From Anaerocolumna jejuensis DSM 15929 (GTDB lineage: Bacteria > Bacillota > Clostridia > Lachnospirales > Lachnospiraceae), in contig NZ_FRAC01000027.1 in NCBI RefSeq assembly GCF_900142215.1, positions 1-64,000 of the forward strand: 64,000 bases of DNA, written 5' to 3'. The notes under the pieces are model-generated. The model ran no database searches and was not told the DNA's origin. It saw only the letters and a list, made by a program, of their open reading frames with translations. The position numbers and the translations under genes were made by a program. Positions 18,625 through 26,697 of the stretch are shown here, one piece after another. Position 1 is the stretch's first letter. Each line of letters opens with the position of its first letter.

Positions 18625-19071
18625 ATGAAGATATTAGTAGATGCGGACGCCTGTCCGGTAAAGACTATCATAGAAAATGTGGCGAAAAGCCTTAATATAA
18701 GGGTACTTATGGTCATTGATACCAGTCATATACTGGAACCGGGTTATTGTGAGATAATACAGGTAAGTAAAGCTCCTGATGCGGTGGACATTGCTCTTAT
18801 TAACCGCACGGAGCCGGGCGACATCGTGGTAACACAGGATTATGGCGTTGCCACTATGGCCCTCGGCAAAAAGGCCTTTGCCATCAATCAGAACGGCAGG
18901 TATTATACGGAAGATAATATCGACCTTATGCTGTTTGAACGCCATCTTGCCGGAAAACAAAGAAGAGCCGGCAGCCGCACCGGTACCATAAAAAAACGCT
19001 CAAAAGAAGACGATCTCCATTTTGAAACTGCCTTTTTACGGCTGTGCAGCCAGGCTCTTTTGAAAGGATAG
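18625..19071 (+). CDS. UPF0178 (YaiI/YqxD) family protein
   Basis: 148-residue cytoplasmic protein with a PIN-like fold. Family marks are the opening ILVDADACPVK, the central VTQDYGVATMAL and the C-terminal AGSRTGTIKKRSKEDD. Biochemical function is not established for the family; the acidic residues resemble nuclease sites. GAGG precedes the ATG. The 130-nt gap after the deacylase gene argues for separate transcription. Confidence 0.9.
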   Translation: MKILVDADACPVKTIIENVAKSLNIRVLMVIDTSHILEPGYCEIIQVSKAPDAVDIALINRTEPGDIVVTQDYGVATMALGKKAFAINQNGRYYTEDNIDLMLFERHLAGKQRRAGSRTGTIKKRSKEDDLHFETAFLRLCSQALLKG

Positions 19072-19093
19072 GTTATAACTAACTTACCTTCTA

Positions 19094-19720
19094 TTATACT
19101 CTGCTCTCTCTGGCAGTTCTTTTAACAAAGGCATCCAGTGCCCTTGCAATTGCTGTTCCGATTAAAAAGCAGGTAATTGCTTCTACCAGACCGTTAATTC
19201 CTACAAATGCAATCACAAACTGGATTACATTCCCGCCTCCAAGGCTTTCTGCAATGCCCTGGATATAATCACTGCGGTAGAAAAATGCCAGAAGGGCTGT
19301 CATAAAGAATAAGGTGTTCATTAAAGGACCGCAGAGGCTTGCCACAGGATACGCTGTTTCCTTTAAGCCTCCCTTTCTCAAGGCCCTAAAAATAAGGCCT
19401 GTAAGCCATCCCATCAGAAGGCGGGGTATCAGGCAGACGATAAAGGTAGCTGACGGATTGATGTTAAGAAGGGCCGCCCCAAAAGGACTCAATCCAAAGC
19501 ACTGGATAAAGCTCGTGATGCCGAATACTCCGCCAAGAAATGCTCCGGCAGCAGGGCCTAACACAATAGCTCCTACCGTAACAGGTATGACAATGAGCGT
19601 TATTTCCAGACCAAAGGTTTTAATATATCCGATAGGTGTAAATGCCATTAAAAGAATAATGGCAGTCAGTATTGCCAGTTGGGTTAATTTCTGTATATTT
19701 ACTCCGGTTTTTGTTCTCAT
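19094..19720 (-). CDS. ECF transporter S component
   Basis: About 208-residue integral membrane protein with some six hydrophobic helices and the small-residue-rich helix VGAIVLGPAAGAFLGGVFG typical of substrate-capturing S components of energy-coupling factor vitamin importers. It needs the shared EcfA/A'/T module, not encoded here. Substrate unknown; pantothenate (PanT-like) is one candidate, but there is no adjacent biosynthetic gene or riboswitch. Start at 19720 because GGAGG lies 7 nt upstream; the ATG at 19765 has none. It converges on the UPF0178 gene with a 22-nt gap. Confidence 0.82.
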   Translation of the reverse strand: MRTKTGVNIQKLTQLAILTAIILLMAFTPIGYIKTFGLEITLIVIPVTVGAIVLGPAAGAFLGGVFGITSFIQCFGLSPFGAALLNINPSATFIVCLIPRLLMGWLTGLIFRALRKGGLKETAYPVASLCGPLMNTLFFMTALLAFFYRSDYIQGIAESLGGGNVIQFVIAFVGINGLVEAITCFLIGTAIARALDAFVKRTARESRV

Positions 19721-19909
19721 AAGATTTCCTCCTGATTCTCTTATTATTCTTCGTTTTTCTAACAATTATGTTTCCCAGTCCTCTGTTATTGTTTTATTTT
19801 TATCTTAACATCCATGAAGCTCACAGTCTTTCCTGCAAAATCAACCTGCCTTCCGATTATTTTCTGCTTTAATTGGCTTTAAAATATCCTTGCTTTTTCA
19901 TCCTGCTTT

Positions 19910-20209
19910 TTAACAGCAAAAAACGCTGTCCGCCCTTGGGATTACCGGTAACCTTAAGGCATAACAGCGTTTTCTATTTATGTAACTTTGCTGTTTACGC
20001 CAAGGCGCAGCAGCAGAAACTAAAAATTCACTTAATAGCTTTCCTTTAGTTCCCGCCGTACTTATCACCCGGTCAAGACTGTTAAGATTCCTAAAACAAT
20101 AAACAGAAGTGCCTTCCAATCCTGCCCTTGTTCTACCGCCCCGGCTGCCGGGTACAATGAACGGTTTCAGAATGGAATAACAGGAAAAAGGTGTGACCCT
20201 TTCTTCCAT
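19910..20209 (-). CDS. Possible small basic protein or a structured leader/ncRNA
   Basis: 99-codon ORF that I do not recognise. In favour: a promoter (20240-20268), a strong GGAGGAG site 5-6 nt before the ATG, and a terminator hairpin at its end make a self-contained transcription unit. Against: the last codons lie inside the terminator stem, and the composition (Arg- and Cys-rich, no clear fold) is unlike the neighbours, which suits a structured RNA with a fortuitous reading frame. No known riboswitch core was recognised. Either a small protein or a small RNA of about 330 nt. Confidence 0.35.
   Translation of the reverse strand: MEERVTPFSCYSILKPFIVPGSRGGRTRAGLEGTSVYCFRNLNSLDRVISTAGTKGKLLSEFLVSAAAPWRKQQSYINRKRCYALRLPVIPRADSVFCC
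19917..19974 (-). terminator. Terminator of the 19.9-20.2 kb transcription unit
   Basis: AAAACGCTGT pairs with ACAGCGTTTT around a GC-containing inner stem, followed on the minus strand by a run of U. It overlaps the last codons of the 99-codon ORF. Confidence 0.7.
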
Positions 20210-20239
20210 GTCAGCTCCTCCTTCTATTTTTGTTCTTTT

Positions 20240-20268
20240 ATTTTATCCGCATTTTATAAAAATAGCAA
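20240..20268 (-). promoter_or_regulatory. Promoter of the 19.9-20.2 kb unit
   Basis: Minus strand TTGCTA (20263-20268) and TAAAAT (20240-20245) with a 17-base spacer, about 25-30 nt above the ATG of the 99-codon ORF. Confidence 0.5.
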
Positions 20269-20280
20269 GTAAAAATATTA

Positions 20281-20422
20281 ATTCGGATATCTAAATTTCA
20301 AGTTTATTGAATGTATACTTGGGATATAAAAATACACTCAGCTCCATGAAAGTCGCTTCGTTGCATTTTTATATCCCAAGTATACATAGGCGGAAGCTGA
20401 GATTAACTTTTGATACCCGAAT
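20281..20422. other. Nested hairpin with a potential pseudoknot
   Basis: Outer arms ATTCGGATATC (20281-20291) and GATACCCGAAT (20412-20422) pair at 10 of 11 positions. Inside, 20312-20333 and 20365-20386 are perfect 22-base complements (TGTATACTTGGG.. / ..CCCAAGTATACA). The 31-nt loop holds CTCAGCT (20337-20343), complementary to AGCTGAG (20395-20401) outside the stem, which would form a pseudoknot. The surrounding 20423-20625 has no gene. It could be a structured RNA on either strand or a DNA palindrome; no mobile-element gene is linked to it. Confidence 0.5.
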
Positions 20423-20625
20423 CAATAATTAATGAAAAATACAAAATATTTTCGAATAAATCCGATGGTGTTTTATAGCCAATTAATGTATAATGACAGC
20501 AATACGAACAGTAAGTAAAGGAAACCTGAGGTACATATGGGTATCAGGCTGAATCATTGCTTTTTCTGCATATTAATAAGATACAATCCTAGATTCATGG
20601 ATTGAAATTCAGAAAAGAGGTTGCC

Positions 20626-21498
20626 ATGTTTAAAGATTTTATCCAAAAGGTGAAGGAAAATACTTGTCCTGTTTACGGAATAGAAATTTTTTATCAGGGA
20701 CAAGTTGTGGATAAATATGATTTTGTTCCGGAAATACGCCATCCCATCTATTCTGCAACTAAGGCCTTTACTTCAACGGCGGCAGGTATAGCAGCAGAGG
20801 AAGGAAAATTTTCAATAGAGGCTCCTATCTATGATTACATAAAGGATGAGCTTCCGGAGGATATCACAGAGGAGCAGTTAAATACCTTGCGCAGAATCAG
20901 CATAAAGAGACTGCTCACCATGTCGGTTCCCGGATATCCCTTCCGACCGGAGGGGGATAACTGGCTGGATTTTTCTTTAGCCTGTCCTGTTCCAATTTCT
21001 GAACCGCCGGTTTTTCATTATTCCAATATACCGGCCTATCTGGCCGGCGTCGCTGTGGAAAAGGCTGTTGGCGAACATCTTATAAAATATCTGGATACCC
21101 GGTTATTCCAGCCCCTTGGCATTGAAAATCCGGAGTATATGAATTGCCCTTCGGGTCACTTTTACGGTGCCTCCGGCATGTGCCTGACGGTAAATGAATT
21201 GAGCAGGCTGGGACAGTTATACCTGCAGAACGGAGTATACGGCCAAACTCAAATCCTTTCGGAAGACTGGGTGAAAGATGCCACTGCAATCCATCAGATG
21301 AACCGGGAAGGCGGTTATGGCTATTTTATTTGGAAATACAAAAACGGCTACCGCATCAGCGGCAAATGGGGAAAAAGGTGCTATGTGTTTCCCCAGCAGC
21401 AGCTTATGATAACCTATCTGGCAGATACCGGGGAAGGCCCTGATATTGCTTTACTTGCCATGGAGCAGGAGATCCTTCCTGGCTATGGGATATCATAA
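20626..21498 (+). CDS. Serine hydrolase of the beta-lactamase/penicillin-binding family (class C-like)
   Basis: 290-residue protein with the class C/EstB catalytic set: Ser43-x-x-Lys46 (SATK) and Tyr132-Ser-Asn (YSN); the third KTG-like element is probably SGKWG near the C-terminus. No signal peptide is visible, so it is probably a cytoplasmic esterase or amidase rather than a secreted beta-lactamase. Start at ATG 20626 because GAGG lies 6 nt upstream; the in-frame TTG at 20602 has no site. Shorter than typical AmpC-type enzymes (about 350-400 aa). Substrate unknown. Confidence 0.85.
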   Translation: MFKDFIQKVKENTCPVYGIEIFYQGQVVDKYDFVPEIRHPIYSATKAFTSTAAGIAAEEGKFSIEAPIYDYIKDELPEDITEEQLNTLRRISIKRLLTMSVPGYPFRPEGDNWLDFSLACPVPISEPPVFHYSNIPAYLAGVAVEKAVGEHLIKYLDTRLFQPLGIENPEYMNCPSGHFYGASGMCLTVNELSRLGQLYLQNGVYGQTQILSEDWVKDATAIHQMNREGGYGYFIWKYKNGYRISGKWGKRCYVFPQQQLMITYLADTGEGPDIALLAMEQEILPGYGIS

Positions 21499-21576
21499 GG
21501 TTAATATGAATAATCCCGGCTATGATTTTAGCCTTATAAATTACATTAAAAAATCTGACCAGCGGAGGAATGGCAA

Positions 21577-22125
21577 ATGTTGAAAATCACACCCACAGAC
21601 TTACCGGAAGTTATGGTATTAGAATACGAAAAGTATATTGAATCCAGGGGCTTTTCCTATTCAAATTTCTCGCAAAGGGAATTAAAGGAGGCCGGAATAC
21701 AAACAGACTTTATAGAGGAAAACGTATACTGTCCCAAAACAGCAGGCACACTTTATGGAATTCACTTTCAAAATAATCCCATGGCACAGGCAAAGCTTTT
21801 GTATTGCACAAAGGGGCGGGGCCTTGATTATGCCGTGGATTTAAGAAAGGCTTCTAAAACCTATAAACAATGGATCTGCGTGGAATTATCTGCCGAGAAC
21901 CGAAAACAGCTGTATCTTCCAAAAGGATTCGGCCATACCTTTTTGTCCCTGGAGGATGATACAAATGTTGTAATGAAAATCGACTGTTATTTTAATCCGG
22001 AATACAGAAGAGGGATTGCGTGGAATGACCCGGATATCAATATTAAATATCCCATAGATAAGCCCATATTGGCACAGCATGATATAGACGCACCCTTTTT
22101 AAAGGACAGTGATTGTAATTTATAA
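21577..22125 (+). CDS. dTDP-4-dehydrorhamnose 3,5-epimerase family protein (RmlC-like)
   Basis: 182-residue cupin epimerase of nucleotide-sugar synthesis. It has the IHFQ strand with the catalytic histidine, LPKGFGHTFLSLED, and the closing WNDPDINIKYP. In canonical RmlC the residue two before that histidine pair is arginine (RGLHYQ); here it is tyrosine (YGIHFQ), so activity or substrate may differ. None of the usual partners rmlA, rmlB and rmlD is adjacent, another sign of a specialised role. GGAGG precedes the ATG. The epimerase fold is clear; the exact reaction is not. Confidence 0.82.
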   Translation: MLKITPTDLPEVMVLEYEKYIESRGFSYSNFSQRELKEAGIQTDFIEENVYCPKTAGTLYGIHFQNNPMAQAKLLYCTKGRGLDYAVDLRKASKTYKQWICVELSAENRKQLYLPKGFGHTFLSLEDDTNVVMKIDCYFNPEYRRGIAWNDPDINIKYPIDKPILAQHDIDAPFLKDSDCNL

Positions 22126-22222
22126 TTGTAAAAAGAGGTTATTTAACATCAATGTAAGCATGACATTAAATAATTTTTCTGTAAATGGAATTCTGTGCAG
22201 TAAATAAAAAGGAGACGATATC

Positions 22223-22741
22223 ATGATATTATCAGGGAAAGAAATTCTAAAGCAGATAGGAAAAAATATCATCATTGAACCATTCGATAAAGCAAGAATC
22301 AACCCCAACAGCTATAACCTGACACTTGCCAATGAGTTATTAGTATATGAAAATGACATTCTGGATATGAAAAAACCAAATCCCACCTCCAGATTGATTA
22401 TTCCAAAGGAAGGCTTACTTTTAGAGCCCAACCGTTTATACCTGGGGAGGACTAATGAATTTACCAGTACCGATAAATACATACCAATGCTTGAAGGGCG
22501 CTCCTCAACGGGCAGATTAGGTTTGTTCATACATATAACCGCCGGCTTCGGTGATATTGGTTTTTCCGGCTATTGGACCCTTGAAATATTTTGCGTACAG
22601 CCGGTAAGAATATATCCCGGTGTTGAAATATGCCAGATATATTATCACGATATTACCGGGGACTATGATTTATATAAAAGCGGAAAATATCAGAATAATA
22701 ACGGAATTCAGCCAAGCTTGATGTATAAGGACTTTGAATAA
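22223..22741 (+). CDS. dcd: dCTP deaminase
   Basis: 172-residue trimeric cytoplasmic enzyme that deaminates dCTP to dUTP for thymidylate synthesis. The dUTPase-superfamily signature LEGRSSTGRLGLF and the following TAGFGDIGFSG..TLE segment, with the deaminase glutamate, are intact; the early INPNSYNLTL strand matches too. Some relatives also hydrolyse dUTP, which sequence reading alone does not exclude. AAGGAG precedes the ATG. Its end abuts a relic of an ABC transporter gene on the other strand. Confidence 0.9.
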   Translation: MILSGKEILKQIGKNIIIEPFDKARINPNSYNLTLANELLVYENDILDMKKPNPTSRLIIPKEGLLLEPNRLYLGRTNEFTSTDKYIPMLEGRSSTGRLGLFIHITAGFGDIGFSGYWTLEIFCVQPVRIYPGVEICQIYYHDITGDYDLYKSGKYQNNNGIQPSLMYKDFE

Positions 22742-22799
22742 AAAGTTTCAATTGCTTCCGGTTATGGAGAAACTTCTCAGAAAAGCGGACGAATGGGCG

Positions 22800-22970
22800 A
22801 GACGCAGAATACCGGCAGGATACAGCCTCGTCATGTGTAATCAAAATAATTGTTGTACCTTCTTTATTCAGCAACGGGAACAACCGCATGATTTCTGTGC
22901 CAGTATTATGGTCTAATACACCCGTAGGCTCGTCTGCTAAAACCATGTCTGGCTCTTCTGCAATGGTCAC
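22800..22970 (-). pseudogene. Remnant of a MacB/LolD-type ABC transporter ATPase
   Basis: Minus-strand reading gives about 50 residues of a clear ABC ATPase C-terminal half: Walker B with D-loop (VLADEPTGVLD) then the H-loop strand TTIILITHDEAV. Walker A, the Q-loop and the signature motif are absent, and sequence after the H-loop is scrambled. It is a deletion remnant. The family usually pairs with FtsX-like permeases in peptide-antibiotic resistance or lipoprotein release. Confidence 0.75.
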
Positions 22971-23018
22971 TGATATGACTGGTGAAAATAGGTTTCGTTA
23001 CAAAAAAGGTTAAAAAAT

Positions 23019-23042
23019 AAGCGCGCCATTTTGGCACGCTTA
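23019..23042 (-). terminator. Terminator of the sigma/anti-sigma operon
   Basis: Stem AAGCGCGCC/GGCACGCTT (one G-U pair) with a 6-nt loop, followed on the minus strand by a T-rich run, 15 nt after the anti-sigma stop. Confidence 0.75.
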
Positions 23043-23057
23043 AAAGAAATCCGTAAT

Positions 23058-23723
23058 TTACTTGCTCCAAAGCAGAACGGAACCCTGCGTTTCCTTAGTT
23101 AACTCTTCTGCCGATAAGTTTTCTAAACCGTTGTGTTCTCCTGTGAAGTAATAAATATTATCAATTTCCCCCGCCCCTTTTTCTTCGTAGGCCAATACGT
23201 ATTCGGAAAAAGTTCTTGAATTGGACGCGACCACATCATCCCACAAGGATGTGGAAAGGTAGAAATACACATTGGTTTCGGTCTGTCCGTTTTTATTTAC
23301 CGTAACAAGGATAGAACTTGCCTGTGTGTAGGTATTCCCCGAAAGACGAGCGATTAAATCGCCGTCTTTTTGTAAAATCTTAATATTATCCTTATATTCA
23401 ATCACTACTGTTTTGTTTTCCATATATACGAAAGTCCAGAAAGACAGGGATAGAACGATTGCAATAGACAGGACAGCGGTCAACACCCTCTTGCATAAAA
23501 TTTTCTTTTTGACGGCTTTCAGGGAAGCTGCTTTTCGCACTTCTTCCTCGTTGCTGTTATGTCCAATCTGCAAAGAATCGGATGCCTGCAGGCTCTGATA
23601 ATAAGCCCGGCAGCTTTCGCATTCATTTAGATGTTCTCTTATCGCGTCAGCACTTTCCGTACTGCACACTCCGTCGTGGTATAGCGGAAGCAGGTCTAAT
23701 ATGATGCTGCATGGATATTTCAT
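23058..23723 (-). CDS. Membrane-anchored anti-sigma factor with zinc-finger (zf-HC2)
   Basis: 221-residue protein. The N-terminal anti-sigma domain (about 1-50) holds the zinc motif HLNECESC (HxxxCxxC); one membrane helix follows (about 80-100, VLTAVLSIAIVLSLSFWTFVY), leaving an extracytoplasmic sensor domain of about 115 residues I do not recognise. It should hold the ECF sigma factor at the membrane until a cell-envelope signal arrives. Its ATG shares one base with the sigma-factor stop (TAATG), so the two are translationally coupled. Confidence 0.87.
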   Translation of the reverse strand: MKYPCSIILDLLPLYHDGVCSTESADAIREHLNECESCRAYYQSLQASDSLQIGHNSNEEEVRKAASLKAVKKKILCKRVLTAVLSIAIVLSLSFWTFVYMENKTVVIEYKDNIKILQKDGDLIARLSGNTYTQASSILVTVNKNGQTETNVYFYLSTSLWDDVVASNSRTFSEYVLAYEEKGAGEIDNIYYFTGEHNGLENLSAEELTKETQGSVLLWSK

Positions 23724-24193
23724 TACAGTTCCTCCTTAATCTTTATTTTTGCCCGGTGATAAGTGACGCGGGCCCAGTTTTCTGTTTTTTCAAACAGTGA
23801 TGCAATCTGTAAAAATGATAGTTCTCCAAAAGTACGCAGCCAGAATACTTCTTTGTAAGGTTCATCTAATGTGTGAAGTATCTTGTGAATAGCAAAGGCG
23901 GTGTCGTGATTTACCAAGGCTTGTTCAAAATCGCCGCACGCTTCAAGGTTGTCCGTAGATTGTTCGCTGCGGCGTTGATTTTGAGTTTCCAATGTCAGGA
24001 ACGTATTTTTTGCGATTTGGCAAAGCCATACGCTTAATTTACATTCGCCTCTAAATTTATCAATATTTTTTAATGCCTTAAAAAAGGCTTCCTGTGTAAT
24101 TTCCTCGGCTACATTTTTGTCATGGCACAAAGTCAGGACATATTTATAAACAGCCGAATAGTACTCGGAGTATATTGCGTCAAATTCTTTCAC
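23723..24193 (-). CDS. ECF-type RNA polymerase sigma factor
   Basis: 156-residue sigma-70 group 4 factor: region 2 about residues 5-70 (YKYVLTLCHDKNVAEEITQEAFFKAL in two parts) and region 4 about 100-150 (the helix-turn-helix LSFLQIASLFEKTENWARV). I start at GTG 24193 because GAGG lies 7 nt upstream and the protein then opens directly into region 2; the ATG at 24247 adds an unconserved tail. Coupled to its anti-sigma factor. The promoter it recognises is unknown; self-regulation is usual for such pairs. Confidence 0.88.
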   Translation of the reverse strand: MKEFDAIYSEYYSAVYKYVLTLCHDKNVAEEITQEAFFKALKNIDKFRGECKLSVWLCQIAKNTFLTLETQNQRRSEQSTDNLEACGDFEQALVNHDTAFAIHKILHTLDEPYKEVFWLRTFGELSFLQIASLFEKTENWARVTYHRAKIKIKEEL

Positions 24194-24269
24194 TTCACCA
24201 CCTCGCTTTCTTATAAGACTATCAAGATCTAATTCCGTTACAAACAAAATAAAATATCTTCCGTCCTGT

Positions 24270-24827
24270 TTATTTCCGCTTGTTTGTGTCTTTCGTTCTT
24301 AAAGGCTTCCCAGTGAATAAAACAACCGCTGTTAAGATTGCAATAATAATATCTGAAAGTCTGATTTTATCAAACAGCATGATAGAAACGGTTAACATAA
24401 CGAGTATGATTCCAATCGCTAATAGATTTGCTACCCATCTGCCCCCCTTGGCATACCATGTGATATATGCAAATATGGGGGAGAAAAAAGAAAACACGCT
24501 CCATCCATAGATAAAAGCCCACGAATATGTACTGCCTGTCAACTCGGCTGTAAGATAGTACGTTGCAAGCATACCTATACAAAACAGAAAAGCATTAACA
24601 CTTGCTCTTTTCGGGGTACTGCTATATACCGCAATTATCGTTCCAAACAGTATCCATACCGACATTTGAGAAAAAATATTTCCGAGATTGTTTGTATGAA
24701 TATCTAATAGTTTTATTGAAACACCCAAGATTAAGCCAATAATCAATACTCCTATTGAGTGTACTATTTTCTTGCCGATGGGCACATTCTTGTTTACTGC
24801 TCTAATTTTATTCAAGTATCGGATCAT
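24270..24827 (-). CDS. Integral membrane protein of unknown function
   Basis: 185 residues with about five hydrophobic helices (for example VLIIGLILGVSIKLL and LLAIGIILVMLTVSIMLF) and a basic C-terminus. I do not recognise the family. It starts inside the 3' remnant of a deleted response-regulator gene and has only a weak GAGA ribosome site, so its expression may depend on rearranged upstream sequence. It ends 77 nt before the sigma factor and may be part of the same transcript. Confidence 0.65.
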   Translation of the reverse strand: MIRYLNKIRAVNKNVPIGKKIVHSIGVLIIGLILGVSIKLLDIHTNNLGNIFSQMSVWILFGTIIAVYSSTPKRASVNAFLFCIGMLATYYLTAELTGSTYSWAFIYGWSVFSFFSPIFAYITWYAKGGRWVANLLAIGIILVMLTVSIMLFDKIRLSDIIIAILTAVVLFTGKPLRTKDTNKRK

Positions 24828-24957
24828 AGTCTTTTCTCACTTTCACTGTTTGTATATAGGTTGGATTATTCGGGTCAGGCTCTATCTGTTTTCACAGTTT
24901 GCTGATATATCCTATAATATTATTGTCATCATCAATAATTAAAACTCTATTTTGCAC
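24808..24957 (-). pseudogene. OmpR-type response regulator with a large internal deletion
   Basis: An intact AGGAGGG site and GTG start give VLIIDDDNNI, the receiver-domain opening with its acidic pocket. After about 21 codons a TGA follows and the reading frame continues into KQIEPDPNNPTYIQTV, the typical end of the winged-helix domain. Roughly 190 codons in between are missing. With the ABC ATPase remnant at 22.8 kb it suggests a lost two-component/ABC resistance module. Confidence 0.75.
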
Positions 24958-25042
24958 GGGTTTCCCTCCTGTAAGCTAATTCGAGTTTCCGAATAACGAT
25001 TTTTATTCCAGCCCGCCATAAGGCGGTTCAAGGTTGCTTGTT

Positions 25043-25594
25043 TTACTTAATTTGTGCTGCCATATTAAAGATTATTTCGGCCATTTCATTTGCCGATTTG
25101 TTTAATCCGGATTTCAGCCAGTGCTGTATCAGACCGACACTTCCATTTAGCACAAATATAAAATAAAACTCCTTTGTAGATGAAGGTGGTGCCAAAGCCA
25201 TTAATTCGCATTTCTCATATATCATCATAAATAGCTCTTTTTGGAACTGAACATCCCCCCGTTCGCTAAGCAATATCTGAATATACTTGTTATTGTCCGC
25301 AATGTATTGCAAAAGCTCCTGGATAATCTTTATGATATTGCTCTTGTCTATTGGGTCGTGAAGGCTGCTGACAGCATTGCCTACCGATAACAGAACATCC
25401 GCTTCAATTTTATGAAGAAGGTCATTTGGGTCGGTATAATGCGCATAAAATGTTGTCCTGTTAATATCCGCTTTTACGCAAAGCTCCTTAACGGTTATTT
25501 GAGAAATGTTCTTTTGCTCCATTAATTCCATTAGCGCGTCTCGCAAAACCATCTGTGTATATTGAGTTTTTCTGCTCTGTTTTAATTCCTTCAT
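25043..25594 (-). CDS. TetR/AcrR family transcriptional regulator
   Basis: 183-residue regulator: N-terminal TetR helix-turn-helix (about 12-58, with ITVKELCVKADINRTTFYAHY) and a helical C-terminal effector domain of the TetR_C_7 type found with DhaS-like regulators. AGGAGG precedes the ATG. It diverges from the flavodoxin/ferredoxin gene at 25804 across about 210 nt, so it may control that gene. Ligand unknown. Confidence 0.88.
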   Translation of the reverse strand: MKELKQSRKTQYTQMVLRDALMELMEQKNISQITVKELCVKADINRTTFYAHYTDPNDLLHKIEADVLLSVGNAVSSLHDPIDKSNIIKIIQELLQYIADNNKYIQILLSERGDVQFQKELFMMIYEKCELMALAPPSSTKEFYFIFVLNGSVGLIQHWLKSGLNKSANEMAEIIFNMAAQIK

Positions 25595-25803
25595 AAGCGA
25601 CCTCCTAATCTTATCAAATTAATTTATATAATTGCATGCAAAACAGACACATAGGAGTAATTTGTTGCTAACACAACAGATTTAAAACATCTGCAGGTTG
25701 CAAAAACGACACCATGATGTTATTGTAATTTTATTATTCCAAATTGTCAAGAGTGCCCTGGGATAAGAGCTTCTAAGTGCCTATTTTGAAAGGAGTGTAT
25801 TGA

Positions 25804-26562
25804 ATGATTTTATATTTTTCTGCCACAGGTAACAGTCAATATGTTGCAGAGCAAATTGCGAAGGAAACAAAGGATGAAATCGTTTCATTAAACCTATTAA
25901 TGAAACAAAATAAACAAGATGACCTTATTTCAGATACCAAACCATTTGTATTTGTTTGTCCCACCTATGCATGGAGGTTACCACGGGTAGTGGAGGAATA
26001 TATAAGAAAAACCACTTTTAAGGGAAGCCGCAAAGTATACTTTGTTTTGACTTACGGAGGAGAAACCGCAAGTGCAAGCATTCATGTGAAAAAACTTTGC
26101 CAATATAAAGGCTGGGATTTACTGGGGTATGCACAAGTCATGATGCCGGATAATTACCTTCTCCTGTTTCCTGGTGTTGATAAGGCAACGGCAAAAGAAA
26201 TAAATAAAAAAGCGGAACCTTTGATCCATCAGATCTTAGTGGATATCCGTAATGGAAATCATTTTTCTGCAATGGATGAAAACGGTGTTGTCAGCCGATT
26301 GAAAAGTGGTTTCATAAACGGCATATTTTATAGGTTTTTGGTAAATGCCAAAGGATTTCATATTGAAGAAGCGAAATGTGTTAGTTGTGGCAAATGTGCA
26401 GAGCTATGCCCATTGAACAATATTACGTTAACTGATGGTAAGCCCCTATGGGGAAATCACTGTACCCATTGCATGGCTTGTCTTCATAGATGTCCCACAG
26501 AAGCAATTGAGTACAAAAAAAAGACGCAGAACAAGCCAAGATATTTTTTTGACAACAAATAG
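25804..26562 (+). CDS. EFR1-type flavodoxin-ferredoxin fusion protein
   Basis: 252-residue cytoplasmic redox protein. An N-terminal flavodoxin-like domain (about 1-160, FMN phosphate loop SATGNSQYVA) is joined to a two-cluster ferredoxin (about 190-235) with CVSCGKCAELCP and CTHCMACLHRCP, each a CxxCxxCxxxCP motif for a [4Fe-4S] cluster. EFR1-family proteins are widespread in anaerobic Clostridia; the partner redox enzyme is not known. AAGGAG lies 8 nt before the ATG. Divergent from a TetR regulator, which may repress it. Confidence 0.9.
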   Translation: MILYFSATGNSQYVAEQIAKETKDEIVSLNLLMKQNKQDDLISDTKPFVFVCPTYAWRLPRVVEEYIRKTTFKGSRKVYFVLTYGGETASASIHVKKLCQYKGWDLLGYAQVMMPDNYLLLFPGVDKATAKEINKKAEPLIHQILVDIRNGNHFSAMDENGVVSRLKSGFINGIFYRFLVNAKGFHIEEAKCVSCGKCAELCPLNNITLTDGKPLWGNHCTHCMACLHRCPTEAIEYKKKTQNKPRYFFDNK

Positions 26563-26629
26563 ATGGTTTTCTGTTTCCATCTAACAGGAAGGCAGGAAGC
26601 CTCTGGCATATACTGTTAAAATCTAAGAA

Positions 26630-26665
26630 AGAGGACAACGATCGTACATGTTTGTCCTCTTTTTC
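26630..26665 (+). terminator. Terminator between EFR1 and adenine deaminase genes
   Basis: Stem GAGGACAA/TTGTCCTC followed by TTTTTCTTC on the plus strand, between two convergent genes. The A-rich other side may also serve the minus strand. Confidence 0.75.
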
Positions 26666-26697
26666 TTCTATTCCGGCAGCAGTCCGGTAAATGCTCT

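Noticed and set aside
19910..20220. Known riboswitch, 6S RNA, SRP RNA, tmRNA or RNase P RNA
   Set aside because: Checked for the signature sequences of each by eye; none present, so left as an unknown unit.
22653..22970. Intact 105-residue protein on the minus strand
   Set aside because: Only the middle matches an ABC ATPase; Walker A and signature motif are missing and the tail overlaps dcd, so called a remnant.
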